Assembly (NCBI RefSeq): GCF_015160855.1
Contig: NZ_CP063373.1
Span: 4,154,001-4,218,000, forward strand
Direction of reading: 5' to 3'
Source of the DNA: Streptomyces ferrugineus
GTDB lineage: Bacteria; Actinomycetota; Actinomycetes; Streptomycetales; Streptomycetaceae
DNA: 64,000 nucleotides
In this document: positions 8,480-16,038 of the stretch, one piece after another
Position numbering within the stretch: position 1 is the stretch's first letter
Layout: the number at the start of each line of letters is the position of its first letter
The notes under the pieces: generated by a model
What the model saw: the letters and a program-made list of their open reading frames with translations, nothing else
Told to the model about the DNA's origin: nothing
Databases searched by the model: none
Made by a program: the position numbers and the translations under genes

Positions 8480-9234
8480 CGTCCACGACCGTCACGACCA
8501 CCACGTCGACGGCCGCCCGGGTCGTCGACGCCGTGAAGGTGTACGGCAGCGGCGACACCAGCGTGCGGGCCCTGGACGGGGTGAGCGTCGACTTCCCGGT
8601 CGGCCGCTTCACCGCGATCATGGGGCCCTCGGGCTCCGGCAAGTCCACCTTGATGCACTGCGCGGCCGGCCTCGACACGCTCACCTCGGGCACCGCCCAC
8701 ATCGGCGACACGGAGCTGAGCAGCCTCGACGACCGTCGGCTCACCCTGCTGCGGCGGGACCGCGTGGGCTTTGTGTTCCAGTCGTTCAACCTGGTGCCGA
8801 CGCTGACCGTCGCGGAGAACATCACGCTGCCGCTGGACCTCGCGGGCGGCAGGGGCGACGCGGAGTGGATCGACGCGCTGATCGACGTCGTCGGCCTGCG
8901 CGACCGGCTCCACCACCGCCCCTCCGAGCTCTCCGGAGGCCAGCAGCAGCGCGTCGCCGTGGCCCGCGCCTTCGCCGGCCGGCCGGACGTCGTCTTCGCC
9001 GACGAGCCGACCGGCAACCTCGACTCCCGCTCCGGTGGCGAGGTGCTCGGCCTGCTCGGCCGCACGGTGCGCCAGACGGCCCGCACGGTCGTCATGGTCA
9101 CCCACGACCCGGTGGCCGCCGCCCACGCCGACGAGGTCGTCTTCCTCGCCGACGGGCGCCTGGTCGACCGTATGCAGGCCCCGACCGCGGACACGGTCCT
9201 GGATCGCATGAAAGCCTTCGAGGTGCCGTCATGA
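8476..9234 (+). CDS. ABC transporter ATP-binding protein (LolD/MacB type)
   Basis: The 252-residue ATPase has Walker A GPSGSGKST, Q-loop FVFQSFNLVPTLTVAENI, signature LSGGQQQRVAVARAF, Walker B VVFADEPTGNLDS, and switch His VMVTHDP. The ENITLPL and EPTGNLDSRSG patterns place it in the LolD/MacB/FtsE group, which drives FtsX-like permeases. Both ends are coupled: the start overlaps the SHOCT gene and the stop overlaps the permease start (ATGA), so the three form one translational unit. Confidence 0.93.
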   Translation: MTSTTVTTTTSTAARVVDAVKVYGSGDTSVRALDGVSVDFPVGRFTAIMGPSGSGKSTLMHCAAGLDTLTSGTAHIGDTELSSLDDRRLTLLRRDRVGFVFQSFNLVPTLTVAENITLPLDLAGGRGDAEWIDALIDVVGLRDRLHHRPSELSGGQQQRVAVARAFAGRPDVVFADEPTGNLDSRSGGEVLGLLGRTVRQTARTVVMVTHDPVAAAHADEVVFLADGRLVDRMQAPTADTVLDRMKAFEVPS

Positions 9235-11792
9235 ACGCATCCGTCCGCCTGAGCGTGTCCTCCCTGCGCGCCCACAAGCGACGCTTCGCCGGTACCTTCC
9301 TCGCGGTGTTCCTCGGCGTGGCCTTCCTCGCCGGGACGCTCGTCATGGGCGACACGCTGCGCGCCAGCTTCGACACCATGTTCGGCAACGCGACCAGCGG
9401 CACCGACGCCGTCGTCCGCAGCGCCGACGCCATCACCACGCCCGGCGAGAGCGAGGGCGTGCGCGAGCCGGTCGACGCGGACCTGGTGAGCAGGATCGAG
9501 CAGGTCCCCGGCGTCGCGGCCGCCGCGCCCACCATCCAGGGCGCCGGCCAGCTCGTCGGCAAGGACGGCGACCCCATCGGGGGTCAGGGCCCGCCCACCC
9601 TCGCCGGCAACTGGATCAACGACCCGAAGCTCAACGCCTACCAGCTCGCCGAGGGGCACGCGCCGCGGAAGTCCGGCGAGGTCGTCATCGACCGCGGCAC
9701 CGCCGAGCGCGGCGACCTGAAGATCGGCGACACCACGACCCTGCGCACGCCCGACCCGGTCCAGGTGACCGTCGTCGGCCTCGCGACCTTCGGCGGCGAG
9801 GACGGCATGGCCCAGGTGACCTTCACCGGCATGACCCGGGCCGACGCCGAGAAGTACCTCACCGCCCGGCCCGGCGAGGCCGCGACCATCCAGGTGCGGG
9901 CCGGACCCGACGTCGGTCAGCGGGAGCTGGTCGACCGGCTGACTCCGGTGCTTCCCGAGGGCGTCGAGGCCATCACCGGTCAGGAGTCGGCCGAGGAGAA
10001 CACCGACATGATCTCCAGTCAGTTCCTGTCCGTCTTCACCACCTTCCTGCTCGTGTTCTCGGGCGTGGCCCTGCTGGTGGCCACCTTCTCCATCCACAAC
10101 ACCTTCGCGATCGTCGTCGCCCAACGCACCCGCGAGAACGCCCTGTTGCGCGCCCTGGGCGCCGCACGCCGCCAGGTCACCGCATCGACCCTGGTGGAGG
10201 CGACCGCGGTGGCCGTCACCGCCTCGGCGGCCGGTCTGGCGGGCGGCATCGGCATCGCGGCGGGCCTGCAGGCACTGTTCCCGGCGATCGGATTCCCGTT
10301 CCCCGAGGGCGACTTGGTGACCAGCGCCCTGTCCATGTCGCTGCCCCTCGCCGTCGGCATCGTGGTCTGCCTCGGCTCCGCCCTGCTGCCCGCCGTACGG
10401 GCCGGCCACACGGCACCGCTGGCCGCCCTGCGCGAGACGGCGGTGGACACCTCCGGCGCCTCCCGCTCCCGCGCCGTGATCGGCATGGGGCTCATCGCCC
10501 TCGCGGTCGCCGTCACCCTCACCGGCGTCCTGGTCTCCCCGTCCATCTGGCTGGCCGGAACCGGTGGCGTCCTCGCCCTGGTCGCCTTCGTGGTCCTGGG
10601 CCCGGTCGCCGCCACGACCGCGGTACGGGTTCTCGGCGGCCCCCTCGACCGACTGCGCGGCGTCACCGGCGGCCTCGCCCGGCGCAACGCCCTGCGCAGC
10701 CCCAAGCGGACGGCGGCGACCGCCAGCGCCCTGATGATCGGCGTGGCCGTGGTTTCTCTGTTCACGGTGTTCGGAGCCTCGCTGAAGGCGACCATGGACC
10801 AGACCGTGTCCCGGTCCTTCGCGGGCGACGTCGCCGTCAGCACCCCGTCGTTCGGGGCGGGCGGCAGCGGGCTGAGCCCACGCCTGGCCGACGCGGTCCA
10901 GCGACTGCCCGAGGTGGACACCGCCGTCGGGCTCGGCCGAGGAGTCGCGAAGGTCGACGGCGAGGGCCGGGCGCTGACGGTCACCGACCCGGTCGCCCTG
11001 GAACGGACCTTCGACCTCGGCAAGGTCGACGGCTCCCTGCGCGACCTCGGCACCGACGGCATCGCCATCACCGAGAAGGAGGCCGACAAGCAGAACCTGA
11101 CGACGGGTGACAAGGCCCGCCTCACCTTCACGGACGGCCGGACCGAGACCTTCACGGTCCGCGCGCTCTATGGCCAGTCCGAACTCGCCGGCGACTACGT
11201 CATCACCCGTGACGCGTGGGCGCCGCACCGCACCCAGGACGCCGACACCCTGCTCGCCGTCTCCTTCAAGGACGGCGTCGGCACGGACGAGGGCAAGGCG
11301 GCGGTCGAGAAAGCCGCGGAACGGTACGGCGACCCCGACGTCCAGACCCGGGACGAGTACGCGCAGTCCTCGGCGGGCGGTATCGACATGATGCTCACCC
11401 TGGTCTACGCACTGCTCGCGCTCGCCGTGCTCATCGCGCTCCTGGGCATCGCCAACACGCTGACCCTGGCCATCCACGAACGCACCCGCGAGCTGGGCCT
11501 GTTGCGGGCCGTGGGCCAGACCCGCCCCCAGCTGCGCGCGATAGTGCGCTGGGAGTCGGTCCTGGTCGCGGCCTTCGGGACCGTGGGCGGCCTCGCCCTC
11601 GGCGGATTCCTCGGCTGGGTCCTGGTCAAGGCCTCCGACGGCGCGAGCGACAGCGCCTTCGCCTTCGCGATGCCGCCGCTGCAACTGGCGGTGGTGGCCC
11701 TGGTCGGCCTGACGGCCGGAGCCCTGGCGGGACTGCGCCCGGCGCGCCGCGCCGCACGCCTGGACGTGCTGCGGGCCATCGCCACGGAGTGA
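9231..11792 (+). CDS. FtsX-like ABC transporter permease
   Basis: The 853-residue permease begins with a cytoplasmic NASVRLSVSSLRAHKRRF segment and one TM helix, followed by a large extracellular MacB-like domain (about 45-250). Three TM helices follow with the FtsX core pattern RTRENALLRALGAARRQV, then a second extracellular domain and a second FtsX core with NTLTLAIHERTRELGLLRAV. This duplicated layout is typical of actinobacterial single-chain permeases paired with a LolD-like ATPase; they move lipophilic compounds or peptides or act mechanically on the envelope. The substrate is not visible. Confidence 0.92.
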   Translation: MNASVRLSVSSLRAHKRRFAGTFLAVFLGVAFLAGTLVMGDTLRASFDTMFGNATSGTDAVVRSADAITTPGESEGVREPVDADLVSRIEQVPGVAAAAPTIQGAGQLVGKDGDPIGGQGPPTLAGNWINDPKLNAYQLAEGHAPRKSGEVVIDRGTAERGDLKIGDTTTLRTPDPVQVTVVGLATFGGEDGMAQVTFTGMTRADAEKYLTARPGEAATIQVRAGPDVGQRELVDRLTPVLPEGVEAITGQESAEENTDMISSQFLSVFTTFLLVFSGVALLVATFSIHNTFAIVVAQRTRENALLRALGAARRQVTASTLVEATAVAVTASAAGLAGGIGIAAGLQALFPAIGFPFPEGDLVTSALSMSLPLAVGIVVCLGSALLPAVRAGHTAPLAALRETAVDTSGASRSRAVIGMGLIALAVAVTLTGVLVSPSIWLAGTGGVLALVAFVVLGPVAATTAVRVLGGPLDRLRGVTGGLARRNALRSPKRTAATASALMIGVAVVSLFTVFGASLKATMDQTVSRSFAGDVAVSTPSFGAGGSGLSPRLADAVQRLPEVDTAVGLGRGVAKVDGEGRALTVTDPVALERTFDLGKVDGSLRDLGTDGIAITEKEADKQNLTTGDKARLTFTDGRTETFTVRALYGQSELAGDYVITRDAWAPHRTQDADTLLAVSFKDGVGTDEGKAAVEKAAERYGDPDVQTRDEYAQSSAGGIDMMLTLVYALLALAVLIALLGIANTLTLAIHERTRELGLLRAVGQTRPQLRAIVRWESVLVAAFGTVGGLALGGFLGWVLVKASDGASDSAFAFAMPPLQLAVVALVGLTAGALAGLRPARRAARLDVLRAIATE

Positions 11793-11845
11793 CAGCGGCC
11801 CTCAAGGCCAACGGCGGCCGGCGCGCACCGACCGCCGCCCCCTCA

Positions 11846-11879
11846 CCGCCCGGTCAGCCGGCAACGGCCGACCGGGCGG
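11846..11879. terminator. Strong stem-loop at the convergent ends of permease and ATP-binding protein genes
   Basis: CCGCCCGGTC, A, GCCG pairs with CGGC, C, GACCGGGCGG around a GCAA tetraloop: 14 paired bases with one internal A-C mismatch. The stem overlaps the last codons of the ATP-binding protein (stop at 11854-11856), so that gene carries its terminator inside the coding end. Confidence 0.6.
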
Positions 11880-12399
11880 GAGCGCGTTCGGGCCTGCGCA
11901 GATCGACCCGCTGCCCGACCTCCGCGAACCGTCGCGCGGGCTTGTCCACCACCGCCCGCTGCGGCGGCCGCGCGGCCGCCGCCCGCGCCGCCGCCACCGG
12001 CGTCGGCAGCGTGAACCACACGACCTTGCCGGACGCGCCGTCCGGCCGCGCGCCCCAGCTCTCACTGACCGCGGCCACCATCGCCAGCCCGCGCCCGCAC
12101 GTGGCGAGCGTGTCGCCGTCCTTGATGTCCGCCACGACCGGCAGTCGCGGGTCGTGGTCGCGCACCGAGACCATGAGCCGGTCGAGCAGCAGCTCGATCT
12201 CCACGGTGCACGTCTTGTCCGGCTGGGCGTGCTGGTGAACGTTGGTCAGCAACTCGGTCAGACCGAGGGCGGCGCGGTCTATCAACGGATCCAGATGCCA
12301 ATAACGCAACTGCGCCGATACGATTCTGCGGACCTGACCGATCCGCGACGGCAGGGCTTGGAGCTCCACCGTGCAGTGCCTGCTTGGGTAACTGATCAC
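11854..12399 (-). CDS. HATPase_c-family ATP-binding protein (anti-sigma kinase-like)
   Basis: The 181-residue protein has a single Bergerat-fold ATPase domain: N-box LGLTELLTNVHQHAQP and G-box region DTLATCGRGLAMVAAVSESWG. It resembles the RsbW/SpoIIAB-like ATP-binding proteins that are abundant in streptomycetes; these bind sigma factors or anti-anti-sigma partners. The C-terminal 40 residues are Ala/Arg/Pro rich and low in complexity. It starts at GTG 12399. No partner gene is adjacent, so its target is unknown. Confidence 0.82.
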   Translation of the reverse strand: MISYPSRHCTVELQALPSRIGQVRRIVSAQLRYWHLDPLIDRAALGLTELLTNVHQHAQPDKTCTVEIELLLDRLMVSVRDHDPRLPVVADIKDGDTLATCGRGLAMVAAVSESWGARPDGASGKVVWFTLPTPVAAARAAAARPPQRAVVDKPARRFAEVGQRVDLRRPERAPARSAVAG

Positions 12400-12583
12400 G
12401 GCTGCGACTCCCCGACTGAAGAGGTCCGGAAGAACACGGAGTACGGATCCAGCAGGGTGCTTGAAGAAAACGGCCGCCTGCTGTCGTGGCCGGCGGGCTG
12501 GTTCGCAGCGTTATCGCCGGTAAACCCAGAGTGACGTGAGACCAGCGTGACGCAGGGGGTGCGGTACCGCAACTCGCGGTGAC

Positions 12584-12907
12584 TCAGCCCTTACGCCCCG
12601 CGGCCTTCCGTACGGCCTCGATGAACCGGCGTGCCGCGGGTGGGCCGGGCTCTCCCGGAGCGGGGTCGTGATCGCCCAACGTCAGTGAATAGCGCTTGCC
12701 GTTGAGGTCCGCGAGCGCCCGGTCGTCCGGGGCGAACCAGGGCTTGGACGCCCGTACGGCCTGCACCGGCGCACTGTCGATCTCGCTGCCGTAGCTGGTG
12801 AGCAGCTCCACCCGGCCGTCGCTGATCCGTATCTGCCCGGCCCGGGTCAGCGAGCGCAGCCGCTTCCCGATCCGCACGCCCGTGGCCCTGAACTCCGGCT
12901 CAGCCAT
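12584..12907 (-). CDS. Conserved hypothetical protein, 107 aa
   Basis: I do not recognise a named family. The protein opens with AEPEFRATGVRIGKRLRSL, has alternating beta-type stretches (GQIRISDGRVELLTSYGSEI, KRYSLTLGDHD) and ends in a basic helix (ARRFIEAVRKAAGRKG). There is no signal peptide or TM segment. Codon usage and strong third-position GC support a real gene. It is separated from the HATPase gene by 184 bp in which I see nothing further. Confidence 0.6.
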   Translation of the reverse strand: MAEPEFRATGVRIGKRLRSLTRAGQIRISDGRVELLTSYGSEIDSAPVQAVRASKPWFAPDDRALADLNGKRYSLTLGDHDPAPGEPGPPAARRFIEAVRKAAGRKG

Positions 12908-13134
12908 GCCCCGCCCCTTAGTGCGCCTCGGTGTGCCGGTCCGTCCCGCGTGGGCCGTAACCGGCTCTGATCGTGATCCAGTGTGCCCCCGTTCGGGACC
13001 GCTGTCCCGTCCGGTGCAGTGTGCCCGCGTACCGCGTCAAGCACCAGTACACACGTCCCACCTGGGCGCGAGCACTCGGAGCACTCGCGCGAATGCGCCC
13101 CCGACGGCGGCGTGAGACCACCGGTCCAGGGTTG

Positions 13135-13194
13135 CCTTTGAGGTTCTCAAAGGTGTGTTTATGCAGGTGAGAAGCGTGCGGAAGGTGTTTATGC
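13135..13194 (+). promoter_or_regulatory. Inverted and direct repeats upstream of the cysteine desulfhydrase-like gene
   Basis: The 341-bp gap 12908-13248 has no gene. Near its right end there is a perfect 8-bp inverted repeat, CCTTTGAG (13135-13142) and CTCAAAGG (13146-13153), and then two copies of GTGTTTATGC at 13155-13164 and 13185-13194, exactly 30 bp apart (three helical turns). These AT-richer repeats lie 55-115 bp before the GTG start, where an activator or repressor would bind. The binding protein is unknown. Confidence 0.5.
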
Positions 13195-13248
13195 TCGAAG
13201 CGGCGGACACGCGGGTCGCCGTTGTCCGAAGAGTATGAGGAGCACGCC

Positions 13249-14373
13249 GTGAGCACCGTCCAGCAGACCCCGTCCGGAGTGACCCTCGACATCGACCACA
13301 GTGACGCCGCCTACCGCGTCTGGCTGAAAGAAGCCGTCCGCAAGGTGCAGGCCGACGCCAACCGCTCGGCCGACACACATCTGCTGCGTTTCCCGCTGCC
13401 CGAGCGGTGGGGCATCGACCTGTACCTCAAGGACGAGTCGACCCACCCGACCGGCAGTCTCAAACACCGCCTCGCCCGCTCGCTGTTCCTCTACGGTCTG
13501 TGCAATGGCTGGATCCGGCCGGGCCGCCCGGTGATCGAGGCCTCCAGCGGCTCGACGGCCGTCTCCGAGGCGTACTTCGCCAAGCTGATCGGCGTGCCCT
13601 TCATCGCGGTCATGCCCCGCACGACGAGCGCCGAGAAGTGCCGCCTCATCGAGTTCCACGGCGGACAGTGCCACTTCGTGGACGACTCGCGGAAGATGTA
13701 CGAGGAGTCCGCACGCCTCGCGATCGAGACCGGCGGCCACTACATGGACCAGTTCACCTACGCCGAACGGGCCACGGACTGGCGCGGAAACAACAACATC
13801 GCCGAGTCCATCTTCCGCCAGCTGCGCCTGGAGCGGTTCCCCGAGCCCGCGTGGATCGTCGCCACGGCCGGCACCGGCGGCACCTCCGCGACCCTCGCGC
13901 GCTACGTCCACTACATGCAGTACGACACCCGCATCTGCGTCGCCGACCCGGAGAACTCCTGCTTCTTCGAGGGCTGGACCACCGGCGATCCGGACGTCAC
14001 CTGCGACTGCGGTTCCCGTATCGAGGGCATCGGCCGTCCCCGCATGGAGCCGAGCTTCGTGCCCGGCGCGATCGACCGGATGATGAAGGTGCCGGACGCG
14101 GCCAGCGTGGCCGCCGTGCGCGCCCTGGAGCGGGCCATCGGCCGCAAGGCGGGCGGCTCGACCGGCACCGGGCTGTGGAGCGCGCTGAAGATCGTCGCCG
14201 AGATGGTGGCCGACGGACGGCAGGGGAGCGTGGTGACGCTGCTGTGCGACCCGGGGGACCGGTACCTCGACAAGTACTACTCGGACGCGTGGCTGACCGA
14301 GCAGGGCCTGGACATCGCCCCCTACACGGCGGCCGTGGAGCAGCTTCTGGAGACGGGCGTCTGGCCCGAGTGA
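13249..14373 (+). CDS. PLP-dependent cysteine synthase family protein, Cds1-like cysteine desulfhydrase
   Basis: The 374-residue fold-type II PLP enzyme has the cofactor lysine in [14 protein letters not shown], the substrate loop [15 protein letters not shown] and the phosphate loop [14 protein letters not shown]. The segments [14 protein letters not shown] and [19 protein letters not shown] are typical of the Cds1 group (Rv3684 of Mycobacterium tuberculosis), which degrades L-cysteine to pyruvate, ammonia and sulfide, rather than of CysK/CysM. The GTG at 13249 follows GAGGAG at 7 bp; the open frame extends 27 bp upstream to a TTG with no ribosome-binding site. It ends 3 bp before the convergent SRPBCC gene. 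Confidence 0.88.
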   Translation: MSTVQQTPSGVTLDIDHSDAAYRVWLKEAVRKVQADANRSADTHLLRFPLPERWGIDLYLKDESTHPTGSLKHRLARSLFLYGLCNGWIRPGRPVIEASSGSTAVSEAYFAKLIGVPFIAVMPRTTSAEKCRLIEFHGGQCHFVDDSRKMYEESARLAIETGGHYMDQFTYAERATDWRGNNNIAESIFRQLRLERFPEPAWIVATAGTGGTSATLARYVHYMQYDTRICVADPENSCFFEGWTTGDPDVTCDCGSRIEGIGRPRMEPSFVPGAIDRMMKVPDAASVAAVRALERAIGRKAGGSTGTGLWSALKIVAEMVADGRQGSVVTLLCDPGDRYLDKYYSDAWLTEQGLDIAPYTAAVEQLLETGVWPE

Positions 14374-14376
14374 ACC

Positions 14377-14856
14377 TCAGCGGGAAGCCGCGGCCAGCCG
14401 CCGGTCCAACGAGGTCACTGCGTCCCGGAAGGCCCGCCCGAGGCCGGCCCGTGCGAGGCCGAACGTGAACCGGAAGGGCGCCGTGCCGTCCACGGCGAAC
14501 GTCCACTGCACCCGCGTCCCCGCCCCCGCCGGGGCGAGCCGCCACTCCTCGACCATCGCCCGGGCCCCCGGCGCGTTGGTGACGTCGACGCGGTAGGCGT
14601 ACACCTCCGGGCTCTTCGCCGCGAGGATCGTCTCCTCGAAGCGCGTACCGCCCCTGAGCCGGATCTCGCGCCGCGCACCGTCGTCGAGCGGGCGGGCCAG
14701 CGTCACCGCGGCGAACCACTCCGTCCAGCCCGGCACGTCCTCGGCGAGCGCCCGGAACACCGTCTCCGGTGGCGCGGAGATCTCCCTCGCGAAGACATGC
14801 CGTACGGGCGCGCTCCCGACGAAGTCGAGCCCCACCTCACGCAGCAGGTGAGCCAT
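14377..14856 (-). CDS. SRPBCC family protein (polyketide cyclase/START-like)
   Basis: The 159-residue protein fits the single-domain SRPBCC fold: HVFAREISAPPETVFRALAED at the N-terminus, WTEWFAAV after the first helices, a central beta sheet, and a long C-terminal helix (FTFGLARAGLGRAFRDAVTS). Such proteins bind small hydrophobic ligands; the exact role is unknown. AGGGGG precedes the ATG. Confidence 0.83.
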   Translation of the reverse strand: MAHLLREVGLDFVGSAPVRHVFAREISAPPETVFRALAEDVPGWTEWFAAVTLARPLDDGARREIRLRGGTRFEETILAAKSPEVYAYRVDVTNAPGARAMVEEWRLAPAGAGTRVQWTFAVDGTAPFRFTFGLARAGLGRAFRDAVTSLDRRLAAASR

Positions 14857-14914
14857 GGACGAAACCCCCTATGCCGACACCGCACCGGGCAGCGCCACCA
14901 TAGCTGGCACCCCG

Positions 14915-15745
14915 TCAGATGTCTGCACCCTCATCGGGCTCGCCGGCCACCACCAGCCGCCGCAGATGCTCGGCGATCTCCGCACGCGCCGCGCGCTCGA
15001 GGCCGGCGTCCGTCACCAGGGTGTCGACCTGCTCCAGCGCCGCGAACGAACTCAGCCCCACCACACCCCACTTGGTGTGGTCGGCGACCACCACGACCCG
15101 GCGCGCCGACTGCACAAGGCGCCGGTTGGTCTCGGCCTCCGCGAGGTTCGGCGTGGACAGGCCGGCCTCGACCGATATGCCGTGCACCCCGAGGAACAGC
15201 ACGTCGAAGTGGAGCGCCCCGATCGCCTGGTCGGCCACCGGGCCCACCAGCGAGTCGGACGGGGTGCGCACCCCGCCGGTCAGCACCACCGTGGCCGCGC
15301 CCTGCCGGGGGCCCGTCGTGCGCTGCGCGGCGTGGAAGACGTCGGCGACCCGCACCGAGTTCGTGACCACGGTGAGGTCGGGCACGTCGACCAGCTGATG
15401 GGCCAGCGCGTACGTCGTCGTACCGCCCGACAGAGCGATGGCACTGCCCGGCGCGACCAGCTCGGCCGCCGCCCGCGCGATGTCCTCCTTGGCCGTCAGC
15501 TCCAGACCCGACTTCGCCTCGAAACCCGGCTCGTGCGTGCTGGCCTCGACCACCGGGACCGCGCCGCCGTGCACCTTCTCCAGCACGCCCTGCCGGGCGA
15601 GCGCGTCGAGATCGCGGCGCACCGTCATGTCCGACACGCCGAGCTTGCGGGTCAGCTCGTTGACGCGGACGCCGCCCCGGCGCCGCACCTCGTCCAGGAT
15701 CAGGGAGCGCCGCTGCTCCGCGAGGAGGTTCTGATTCTCGCTCAC
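14915..15745 (-). CDS. DeoR/GlpR-family transcriptional regulator (second)
   Basis: The 276-residue protein has a DeoR helix-turn-helix (RRSLILDEVRRRGGVRVNEL, then LGVSDMTVRRDLDAL) and a DeoRC domain with ALSGGTTTYALAHQL, FLGVHGISVEAGLSTPNLAE and VVVADHTKWGVVG. It is more GlpR/FruR-like than the first DeoR protein of this window. GTG at 15745 follows AAAGGATC. No sugar gene is adjacent; the next gene on the opposite strand encodes a membrane hydrolase, so its target is probably elsewhere. Confidence 0.9.
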   Translation of the reverse strand: MSENQNLLAEQRRSLILDEVRRRGGVRVNELTRKLGVSDMTVRRDLDALARQGVLEKVHGGAVPVVEASTHEPGFEAKSGLELTAKEDIARAAAELVAPGSAIALSGGTTTYALAHQLVDVPDLTVVTNSVRVADVFHAAQRTTGPRQGAATVVLTGGVRTPSDSLVGPVADQAIGALHFDVLFLGVHGISVEAGLSTPNLAEAETNRRLVQSARRVVVVADHTKWGVVGLSSFAALEQVDTLVTDAGLERAARAEIAEHLRRLVVAGEPDEGADI

Positions 15746-16038
15746 GTACGCTTGGATCCTTTCGCCTCGAGCCGTCCGACACACCCCGCGTACCGGCTCT
15801 CACAAGGACATTCTCGCGTCCCTCCGGGCCGATGGGACGTCCCATCCTCGCATGGAGGGGTACCCCTTGCGCCACTGGTCGTCCCGACGCGCGCATGCCA
15901 CATCGATATCGTCCGTTCCGCTGTACTTCACGCGGAACGGGGAGATTCCGTGAGAAGAGGTGTGCGGGACCCTCCCGGTGGAGATCCTGTGCCCGCACGG
16001 ACAGAAGCCGACGGCTCGTCACGGGGGAAGTGCGAACA

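Noticed and set aside
8364..11684. 1106-codon open frame antisense to the ABC transporter genes
   Set aside because: Composition is Gly/Asp/Gln/His-rich with no family motifs, and both ABC genes on the other strand are unmistakable.
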